From: Sinimarinibacterium arenosum
GTDB taxonomy: Bacteria > Pseudomonadota > Gammaproteobacteria > Nevskiales > Nevskiaceae
NCBI RefSeq assembly: GCF_005047655.1
Contig: NZ_SUKF01000001.1
Span: 55,394-119,393, forward strand
Length of the DNA: 64,000 nucleotides
Direction of reading: 5' to 3'
Made by a program: the position numbers and the translations under genes. The notes under the pieces were generated by a model. The model was not told the DNA's origin, did no database searches, and saw nothing but the letters and a program-made list of their open reading frames with translations. The first letter of the stretch is position 1, and each line of letters starts with the position of its first letter. Shown here piece by piece: positions 57,972 through 64,000 of the stretch.

Positions 57972-58919
57972 ATGCCCCATAAGAAAACCGTTCTTGTTAC
58001 CGGCGCGGCCGGCTCGCTCGCCAAACGCGTGATCGCGCGTCTGCACGGCAAGCACAACGTCATCGCAGTGGATTTCCGCCGCAAGGTCGAGACCGATGCC
58101 GGGGTGCCTTCGTACAAGGTCGACATGCAGAAGCGCGGGTTCGAGGACATCTTCCGCAACCACAAGATCGATGCGGTGATCCATATCGGCCGCATCTTTG
58201 CGCATGAGTCCGATCGCCAGCGTCGGTACAACGCCAACGTGCTGGGGACCAAGCGCCTGCTGGAGCTGTGCCGCAAGTACAGCGTCAGCGAAGTGGTGAT
58301 CCACTCGACCTACTTTGTCTATGGCGCGTCGGCCTACAACCCGGCGTTGCTCGACGAGGACGCGCCACTCAAGGCCAGCGAAGTGACCCAGGATCTGGTG
58401 GATTCGGTCGAGGTGGAATCACTGGCGCAGATCTATCTGTGGAAGTACCCCGAGCTGAACATCACCATCCTGCGTCCGTGCAACGTGCTGGGCCCGGGCG
58501 TACGTAACTCGATGTCGTTGTTGCTGTCACGGTCAGTGGCGCCCGTGCTGCTCGGATTCTCGCCGCTGATGCAGTTCCTGCATGTCGACGACATGGCCGA
58601 TGCGCTCGTGCTGGCTTTTGAACAGAACAAGCCCGGCATCTACAACGTCGCGCCCGATGACTGGGTCGCGTATCAGGTGGCGGTCGAACAGTGCGGCTGC
58701 CGCAAGCTGCCGGTCATGAGCGTGCCGCCGGTGCTGCCGAAGCTGATCAGCAACGCGCTCAACTGGAATGCGTTCTTTCCGCCATATCTGATCAACTATT
58801 TCAAATATCCGGTGATCATTGATGGGCGTCTGTTCCGCGAAACCTTTGACTGGAAACCGCGCCGGAACATGAACGACATTTTCAGCTACTACCGCAAGGC
58901 CAAGCTGCTCGCGGCGTAA
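57972..58919 (+). CDS. Extended-SDR-like NAD(P)-binding protein lacking the usual Tyr-Lys pair
   Basis: A 315-residue Rossmann-fold protein of the NAD-dependent epimerase/dehydratase type. The cofactor loop is V-T-G-A-A-G-S-L-A-K, and I-L-R-P-C-N-V-L-G-P-G matches the extended-SDR substrate region. Where Y-x-x-x-K is expected (before E-S-L-A-Q-I-Y-L) no Tyr/Lys pair is present; Asp and Ser occupy the aligned places. It may be a non-classical enzyme or a binding protein. Coupled to the acyltransferase gene. Confidence 0.85.
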   Translation: MPHKKTVLVTGAAGSLAKRVIARLHGKHNVIAVDFRRKVETDAGVPSYKVDMQKRGFEDIFRNHKIDAVIHIGRIFAHESDRQRRYNANVLGTKRLLELCRKYSVSEVVIHSTYFVYGASAYNPALLDEDAPLKASEVTQDLVDSVEVESLAQIYLWKYPELNITILRPCNVLGPGVRNSMSLLLSRSVAPVLLGFSPLMQFLHVDDMADALVLAFEQNKPGIYNVAPDDWVAYQVAVEQCGCRKLPVMSVPPVLPKLISNALNWNAFFPPYLINYFKYPVIIDGRLFRETFDWKPRRNMNDIFSYYRKAKLLAA

Positions 58920-58936
58920 GGACGCTCCACGGTCAT

Positions 58937-58954
58937 TGTCGATTTGTATCGACA
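58937..58954. promoter_or_regulatory. 18-bp dyad between the SDR gene and dps
   Basis: TGTCGATTTGTATCGACA is a perfect 7-bp inverted repeat with a 4-base centre. It could be an operator for dps or a weak terminator for the upstream operon. It does not match OxyR or Fur consensus. Confidence 0.4.
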
Positions 58955-58970
58955 CGACAGGAAATTCTCA

Positions 58971-59000
58971 TTTCCGCTCCCTGACGGGCGTCCCTATACT
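58971..59000 (+). promoter_or_regulatory. Probable dps promoter
   Basis: TTTCCG (58971-58976) and TATACT (58995-59000), 18 bp apart, lie 45 bases before the dps ATG. The -10 is good and the -35 poor. Confidence 0.45.
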
Positions 59001-59044
59001 CGATCACGAGCGTAGTGAGCGCCCGAATCGGCAAGGAGTTGGAA

Positions 59045-59542
59045 ATGGCGAAGCCAAAAAGCATCAGCAAGGCGCCGAAAATCGATATCGGCATCACCAA
59101 GGATGTGCGCAAGGGCATCGCAGAGGGACTGAGTGCGCTGCTCGCAGACGAGTACACGCTGTACCTGAAAACGCACAATTTCCATTGGAACGTCACCGGA
59201 CCGATGTTCAACACGCTGCATCTGATGTTCGAGACGCATTACACCGAGGCAGCGACCGCAGTGGATCTGATCGCCGAGCGTATCCGTGCTCTCGGGTTCC
59301 CGGCTCCAGGAACATATCGGGCGTTCGCTGCACTATCGTCGATCGAAGAGGTCGACGGTGTGCCGGATTGGAAGACCATGGTGACGCAGCTGATCAAGGG
59401 GCATGAAGCGTGCGTGAAGACCGCGCGCCGGATGTTCCCCCTGGTGGACGACGCGAGCGATGAACCGACTGCGGATCTGTTGACGCAGCGCATGCAGGTT
59501 CATGAAAAGACTGCGTGGATGCTGCGCAGTTTGCTGGAGTAG
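59045..59542 (+). CDS. dps: Dps-family DNA-binding ferritin-like protein
   Basis: The ATG at 59045 follows AAGGAG and gives 165 residues. The ferroxidase-site segment [13 protein letters not shown] with [11 protein letters not shown] matches Dps. A Lys-rich N-terminus (K-P-K-S-I-S-K) could bind DNA. It should form a dodecamer that stores iron and protects DNA. Confidence 0.94.
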   Translation: MAKPKSISKAPKIDIGITKDVRKGIAEGLSALLADEYTLYLKTHNFHWNVTGPMFNTLHLMFETHYTEAATAVDLIAERIRALGFPAPGTYRAFAALSSIEEVDGVPDWKTMVTQLIKGHEACVKTARRMFPLVDDASDEPTADLLTQRMQVHEKTAWMLRSLLE

Positions 59543-59550
59543 ATGCAGCG

Positions 59551-60579
59551 TTGAGTGTGCGTCCAGAGCCATTGCTGGCGGTCCGGCAGCTCAAGGTCCA
59601 GCATCGTCTGCGACCCATGCGCCCGTGGGCGCCGGCGGTGGTGCTGCGCGCGGTCGATGAGATCAATTTCAACCTGATGCCCGGAGAAACGCTGGGCCTG
59701 GTGGGCGAATCGGGTTCGGGCAAGTCGACGCTGGCACGTGCGCTGGTGGGTTTGAACCCGATCGCCGCTGGATCGGCGCGCTTTCAAGGACGGGAGTTGG
59801 CGGGCCTGGATGCGAATGCCTGGCGCACGCTGCGTCGGGACATCCAGATGGTGTTTCAGGATCCGCAGACCAGTCTCGATCCGCGCATGCGAATTGTCGA
59901 GATCGTTGCCGAGCCACTGGACTATCTGGCGCCTGAGTTGGGCCGCGATGCGCGCCGGCACCGCGCTGCCGAGACGCTGGAGCGGGTCGGTATCGACGCC
60001 CCCCTGCATGCGCGCTATCCGCATGAGCTGTCGGGCGGCCAATGTCAGCGGGTGGGTATTGCACGCGCGCTTGTTGTGCGGCCGAGACTGCTGATCTGCG
60101 ACGAGGCGGTGTCGGCGCTGGATGTCTCCGTGCAGGCGCAGGTTATCGATCTGCTGATGGCGCTGCAGCGCGATTCCGGCCTGTCGATGTTGTTCATCAC
60201 GCATGATCTGGCCGTGGCGCGTCAGATCAGCGACCGCGTGATGGTGATGTACTTCGGCCGCGTGATGGAACAGGCCAGGGCCGACGTGCTGTTCGAGCAA
60301 CCGCGGCATCCATACACCAAGGCCTTGCTGGCGTCCGTGCCCGGCACCGATCACGCGTTGCGCAGGCAGTTGCTGCTTGCGGGTGAGTCACCGGATCTCA
60401 GCGTGCCGGCGTCAGGCTGCGCATTTGTCACGCGCTGCCCGATGGCCGATGAACAGTGCACGCGTCGGATTCCACCGGTGCAGCGACTGGACGATGGTGC
60501 CGCAGTGGCCTGCCACTACGTTGCAGGCGCACAAAACTGGTCCGTCAGCCGCTCCGCGCCGGAACAGCGCGGGCTCTGA
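59551..60579 (+). CDS. Peptide/nickel-type ABC transporter ATP-binding protein (OppF/DppF-like), orphan
   Basis: About 342 residues from a TTG at 59551, supported by GGAG at 59536-59539; a GTG at 59515 inside dps is an alternative. Motifs: Walker [11 protein letters not shown]-loop [12 protein letters not shown], signature L-S-G-G-Q-C-Q-R, Walker [13 protein letters not shown] and H-loop I-T-H-D. The C-terminal Cys segment C-A-F-V-T-R-C-P is typical of Opp/Dpp ATPases. No permease or binding protein is nearby. It may share a message with dps. Confidence 0.9.
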   Translation: MSVRPEPLLAVRQLKVQHRLRPMRPWAPAVVLRAVDEINFNLMPGETLGLVGESGSGKSTLARALVGLNPIAAGSARFQGRELAGLDANAWRTLRRDIQMVFQDPQTSLDPRMRIVEIVAEPLDYLAPELGRDARRHRAAETLERVGIDAPLHARYPHELSGGQCQRVGIARALVVRPRLLICDEAVSALDVSVQAQVIDLLMALQRDSGLSMLFITHDLAVARQISDRVMVMYFGRVMEQARADVLFEQPRHPYTKALLASVPGTDHALRRQLLLAGESPDLSVPASGCAFVTRCPMADEQCTRRIPPVQRLDDGAAVACHYVAGAQNWSVSRSAPEQRGL

Positions 60580-60595
60580 CCAAACCGGCGGACGT

Positions 60596-61366
60596 TCAAC
60601 AGCTCGGTTTCTTGCCGGCTGCCCGCGCCTGGTTGTACAGCGGAATGACCTTGCTGAGATTCTTGTTCAGATCGCTGATGCGTGTGCTCGGCGACGGATG
60701 CGTCGAGGCAAACTCGGGCGGCGTTTCTCCGCCCGCCCGCGCCATGTTCTCCCACAGCTTCGACGCTTCGGCTGGGTCAAAGCCGGCGCGCGCCATCAGT
60801 TGCTGACCGAGGACGTCGGCTTCGGATTCGTCGCCGCGAGAATACGGCAGCAACAGCAGCAGATTGGCACCCATGCCGATCATGTCGCCGGATACGCCGG
60901 TAGCCGACGACACCACCGCAACGCCGAGCTGCGTCGCCATTTCGTTGGAAACGCGTGCGGCCGAGTGGCCGGCCAGCACATGCGAGACCTCGTGGCCGAT
61001 CACTGCCGCGAGCTGGTCCTGATTCTGGGTGACTTTGAGCAGGCCGGTGTATACGCCGATCTTGCCGCCAGGCAGCGCGAAGGCGTTGACCTGCTTGGAG
61101 TCGAAGACCTGCACTTCCCACTGCCCACCGACTTCGCGCGTGATCGCGTTGGCGACGCACTGGACGTAGCGGTTGGTCTTGCCGTCCTTGGTTGGCGGAG
61201 TCTTTTCCTTCAGATCCTGAAATGCGGTGACGCCCATCTGCGCCATTTCAGCGTCCGACACCAGGCGCAACTGACGGCGTCCGGTCGGCGATGTTACGCA
61301 GGCGGTCACGACGGCGCCGACGACGGCGATGCACAACAGGGTGCGGACTGCGGGCCAGCGCGACAT
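60596..61366 (-). CDS. M48-family zinc metalloprotease lipoprotein
   Basis: The start at 61366 follows GGAG and gives 256 residues with a lipoprotein signal ending V-T-A-C. The zinc site is H-E-V-S-H with a third ligand in E-S-E-A-D. The length and layout match LoiP/YcaL-type periplasmic proteases acting in envelope quality control. Convergent with the orphan ABC ATPase. Confidence 0.92.
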   Translation of the reverse strand: MSRWPAVRTLLCIAVVGAVVTACVTSPTGRRQLRLVSDAEMAQMGVTAFQDLKEKTPPTKDGKTNRYVQCVANAITREVGGQWEVQVFDSKQVNAFALPGGKIGVYTGLLKVTQNQDQLAAVIGHEVSHVLAGHSAARVSNEMATQLGVAVVSSATGVSGDMIGMGANLLLLLPYSRGDESEADVLGQQLMARAGFDPAEASKLWENMARAGGETPPEFASTHPSPSTRISDLNKNLSKVIPLYNQARAAGKKPSC

Positions 61367-61418
61367 GCAATTTCTCCGAGGAACTGAAAACGCCGGTGAA
61401 ATGATAGTGGATGCTGCC

Positions 61419-61442
61419 GTGAAAGCCACCGTGAAAGCCACC
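61419..61442. repeat. Perfect tandem duplication of 12 bp
   Basis: GTGAAAGCCACC occurs twice in direct succession in the region between the M48 gene and the cold-shock gene. Probably simple slippage. Confidence 0.8.
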
Positions 61443-61597
61443 CGCACGCCGCGTCGCGCGGTCGGCGCAATCCCGGTAAAGTCTCTTTTGGGTCCGTCAG
61501 GATCCATGGGGATGCGGCCAGGGTCGGAGGAGAAATTGACCCGTCCGCAGTGTCGAGACGGCAACGACCGTCAGTCTTTCTGGAAGGTAGATCAAGT

Positions 61598-61813
61598 ATG
61601 TCTGAGCGTGAGACCGGTACCGTCAAGTGGTTTGACAATGCCAAAGGCTATGGCTTCATACAGCGCGGAACAGGACAGGACGACGTCTTTGTCCATTTCC
61701 GGCAAATCCAGGGCGAGGGTTATCGCACGTTGCAGGAGGGACAGCAGGTTCAATTCAATGTGATACAGGGTCAGAAGGGCCTGCAGGCCGAACAGGTCGC
61801 GGTTCTCAACTAA
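61598..61813 (+). CDS. Cold-shock domain protein (CspA family)
   Basis: The ATG at 61598 follows GGAAGG and gives 71 residues. RNP1 G-Y-G-F-I and RNP2 V-F-V-H-F are present in the [12 protein letters not shown] and D-D-V-F-V-H-F segments. It binds single-stranded RNA or DNA as a chaperone. A strong terminator follows 17 bases downstream. The 231-bp upstream gap may include a regulatory leader. Confidence 0.95.
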   Translation: MSERETGTVKWFDNAKGYGFIQRGTGQDDVFVHFRQIQGEGYRTLQEGQQVQFNVIQGQKGLQAEQVAVLN

Positions 61814-61823
61814 CCGGACTGTG

Positions 61824-63755
61824 TCATTGAAGCCGGGGCTTGCCCCGGCTTTTTTGTGCGCGCTGCCTGCGCAGCCACGCAGCCAGCAGCAGCGTGAGGC
61901 TGGAGCCGAGGCCGACGCTGCCGCCCCCGCCGGAGCCGCCGGCGGCAGCGGAACTGCCGTCGTCGACCAGGACCAGGGTGCGATCACTGCCGCCCACATC
62001 AGTATCGGCACGGCCAGCGTCGTCTTCGTAGTTGGCCCAGCCGCCGGCCCAGTCGGCGACGGTCGCGGGATTGGTATCCAGAGCCTGTCCGGTAAAGTCC
62101 GTCGCCGTCACCGCGAGTTGCAGTCTGCGCGCCTCGATCGCCGGGCTGCCGGTGGGCAGCGTGAACACGACCTGATAGGCATCGTCGGCATAGCGCAGGC
62201 AGCCTGCGGATGTTCCGGGTGGCGTGGCGCGCCAGCCTTCTGCGGTCGTCGCCAACGCGAAGCTGAACGCGGCGCCGCCGGCATCGCGGCCGGTCAAGGC
62301 GATCTGCGGTGCCAGATCGATGCTCTGCCCAATGAATTGGGTGATCGCCTGGGTCTGCGGATCACGCCACCGCATGGGTTTGTTGAATGCCAGCCACAGG
62401 CGGTAGGCGACTCCGGGTTCGAGGTTGCCGTCGCCGAACTGTGTCAACGCGCGCGTGCTGCCGTCGCGCATCCAGCGGGCGTCGTACACCAAAAGATCGC
62501 TATCCACGCGACGGACCTGCGCGGCGATCAAACTCGGCGGTCCGGCCATGCGATACAGGCCGACCGTATTGGCGGCGGTGATTTCCTCGCGCACCCGCGC
62601 GATCTCGGATGCAGGCAAAACGAAGCCGTCGTGGTGGTAGCCGAAGCTGCCGTAATCGCTGCCGCCGTTGGCTGAGGGTTCCAGTTCCAGGGTGTAAGCC
62701 GGAATCTGGTAGTCGTAGGCGAAGCGTTCGTCGGTGCTGCCAATACCCTGACCGGCGGGTGTTGGGTTGTACGGATAGCGATCAACCCCGCCGGTGGCAG
62801 CGCTCATGCGCTGTGCCAGCGCGCGCGCAAGCGCGTCGCGCCGCGTGCGACCGGTGTTCACGCCGTAGTACACGCGGCTGAAGGTGTGCGTATCGACATA
62901 AAGCCGCAGGCGTGCCGCCGGGCCGAGATTCCCGGCGGCATACAGCGCCTGGATTTCCGGTTCGGATGCCGCCGAGACGCCGTGATAGACCAGCGAGCCG
63001 CTGGCATTGCTGTTCTGATTGCCGGACGCGAAGGCGTGGGTGTTGTTGCGGTTGAGGTCGACGCCGAGCATGCCGTCGGCGACGCATCCGGTGCTGCCGG
63101 CAGCACACAGGGTCTCGTCGACATTGCGCATGTTCTTGCGTCGGAAACGACCATCGCGCGGATAATTGCGGTATTCCGCAGGTTCCGCGGACAGATCTGC
63201 CGGCGTGGGGTCCCCGCTGTATTCGGTCTGCAGGAAGGTGTCGGGGTAGCGTTGCGTCTGCAGGAAGCCGTCGACGTTGAGCACCGGGATCACGATCAGG
63301 TTCAGGTTGTCGAGCAGGTAACGGTACAGCCCGCCGTCGTTCTGGCGCTCGGCGTAGTGCTCAACCAGGGCCGCAACAACTTCCGGACTGCCCCATTCGC
63401 GTGCGTGGATGCCGCCGTTGATCAAGGCGGCCGGTTCGGCAAAGCCCTCGGCCGTCAGGGCATCGGCATCGCTGAGCTGCACCGCGGTGATCGGGCGCTG
63501 CGCCAAGGTCTGGCCGATTGTCTGTTCGCGAATGCTGTCGCTGGATAGCGCCAGTTCATCCAGTCGTGCCTGCAGTGCGGCATAGCGGCGAAAACCGTCG
63601 ACCGGCGTCTGCGAATCGACTGGCAGCGGTACCGGATAACCCAGCGGCACCAGCGTATCGCCGTAGCTGTCCTCGGTCAGCGTCAGAACTTGCGCCGCTG
63701 CTGTTGCCGTGACGCTGAACAGCAATGCTGCGGTGACACGGCTCAGCGCAGCCAT
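61824..63755 (-). CDS. Secreted M14 zinc carboxypeptidase with GlyGly-CTERM-like C-terminus
   Basis: A 643-residue protein with a signal peptide (cleavage likely after A-A-A near residue 21). The M14 zinc site is H117-x-x-E120 (G-G-I-H-A-R-E) with His290 (V-D-T-H-T-F). Catalytic Glu is probably Glu357 in Y-T-L-E-L-E-P, and D-L-N-R-N-N is the substrate Arg region. The tail reads G-G-S-G-G-G-G-S-V, then a hydrophobic helix (L-T-L-L-L-A-A-W-L) and R-R-Q-R. This is the GlyGly-CTERM pattern processed by rhombosortase. The gene overlaps the upstream partial frame by 13 bp. Confidence 0.9.
   Translation of the reverse strand: MAALSRVTAALLFSVTATAAAQVLTLTEDSYGDTLVPLGYPVPLPVDSQTPVDGFRRYAALQARLDELALSSDSIREQTIGQTLAQRPITAVQLSDADALTAEGFAEPAALINGGIHAREWGSPEVVAALVEHYAERQNDGGLYRYLLDNLNLIVIPVLNVDGFLQTQRYPDTFLQTEYSGDPTPADLSAEPAEYRNYPRDGRFRRKNMRNVDETLCAAGSTGCVADGMLGVDLNRNNTHAFASGNQNSNASGSLVYHGVSAASEPEIQALYAAGNLGPAARLRLYVDTHTFSRVYYGVNTGRTRRDALARALAQRMSAATGGVDRYPYNPTPAGQGIGSTDERFAYDYQIPAYTLELEPSANGGSDYGSFGYHHDGFVLPASEIARVREEITAANTVGLYRMAGPPSLIAAQVRRVDSDLLVYDARWMRDGSTRALTQFGDGNLEPGVAYRLWLAFNKPMRWRDPQTQAITQFIGQSIDLAPQIALTGRDAGGAAFSFALATTAEGWRATPPGTSAGCLRYADDAYQVVFTLPTGSPAIEARRLQLAVTATDFTGQALDTNPATVADWAGGWANYEDDAGRADTDVGGSDRTLVLVDDGSSAAAGGSGGGGSVGLGSSLTLLLAAWLRRQRAQKSRGKPRLQ
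61831..61855 (+). terminator. Rho-independent terminator of the cold-shock gene
   Basis: AGCCGGGG-CTTG-CCCCGGCT followed by five further T. It lies inside the 3' coding end of the convergent carboxypeptidase gene. Confidence 0.92.
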
Positions 63756-64000
63756 TGGCTGACCTCTGCGCGCAGTGATGCGGGTTGGGCCGGATCGTGG
63801 CTGAACGCGGCCAGCGTGGCGCTGGCGCCCGCATCCTCCATCCAGTGCAGTGCCAGCAGTGCGCGGCGCAGACTCAGATCGTCCGGCGCATCTGCAATGA
63901 TCCTTCGCAACGCTGGCAGGTTGCGCGGATCGCGCGCGAGTGCCTGAGCGCTGGAGGCGCCGTCAGCGTCGCCCAGGCCTGCAAGCAGCGCCTGCTGGGT
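63743..64000 (-). CDS. Partial hypothetical protein, C-terminal 85 residues
   Basis: The minus-strand frame is open from the window end to a TGA at 63743-63745 inside the carboxypeptidase start, a 13-bp overlap that suggests translational coupling. The visible part is helical and Ala/Leu-rich (A-L-A-R-D-P-R-N-L-P-A-L, D-D-L-S-L-R-R-A-L-L-A-L-H-W), reminiscent of TPR or HEAT repeats. The start lies outside the window and no function can be assigned. Confidence 0.65.
   Translation of the reverse strand, partial: TQQALLAGLGDADGASSAQALARDPRNLPALRRIIADAPDDLSLRRALLALHWMEDAGASATLAAFSHDPAQPASLRAEVSQWLR

Overview
The window is high-GC, gene-dense chromosomal DNA from a proteobacterium. It is most likely a gammaproteobacterium: it carries a fused nuoCD in a complete 13-gene nuo operon, a six-gene Na+-NQR operon with nqrM, nhaB, prfC, mnmG, rimB-rimK, and a lysidine-type tRNA-Ile(CAT). 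The lipid and aldehyde enzymes (aldehyde dehydrogenase, acyl-CoA ligase, one acyl-CoA and one acyl-ACP desaturase, a MalT/AlkS-type regulator) would suit a lipid- or hydrocarbon-using lineage such as Nevskiales/Solimonadaceae. That placement is inference. No transposase, phage gene or CRISPR array was seen.

Layout. 1-5.8 kb: a LuxR/MalT-type regulator (5' end outside the window) converging on an aldehyde dehydrogenase/acyl-CoA ligase operon. 6.0-11.8 kb: tRNA-Ile2, a large hydrolase-like lipoprotein, a membrane GGDEF-EAL protein with a degenerate GGDEF, and an AraC regulator. 12.1-14.2 kb: a compact bufABC-type RiPP operon. It has a Cys-repeat precursor, a DUF692/MNIO enzyme and a DUF2063 partner, with stem-loops between precursor and enzyme. 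14.2-25.4 kb: a secreted esterase, prfC, an acyl-CoA desaturase, MFS and MATE transporters, acylphosphatase, an acyl-ACP desaturase, folE, a lone ParB-like protein and a YgjP-like metalloprotein. DnaA-box-like sequences and a perfect 16-bp palindrome lie beside the last two. 25.4-31.7 kb: a periplasmic LEA-like protein, a DUF3617 protein, mnmG, an Mpo1-like protein, rimB-rimK and a tandem Usp protein.

31.8-54.6 kb is a bioenergetic block. nhaB (Na+/H+ antiporter) is divergent from nuoA-N (proton-pumping complex I), which is followed on the same strand by nqrABCDEF and nqrM (sodium-pumping NADH:quinone oxidoreductase). The cell can therefore oxidise NADH through either a proton or a sodium pump and exchange the two gradients with NhaB. 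The flavin transferase ApbE needed by Nqr is not in the window.

54.6-64 kb: a CBS-domain protein, an Atm1-type ABC exporter, a PlsC-like acyltransferase paired with an atypical SDR protein, dps with an orphan Opp/Dpp-type ATPase, an M48 lipoprotein protease, a cold-shock protein, and a zinc carboxypeptidase with a GlyGly-CTERM-like tail. The last is coupled to a partial upstream gene cut by the window end.
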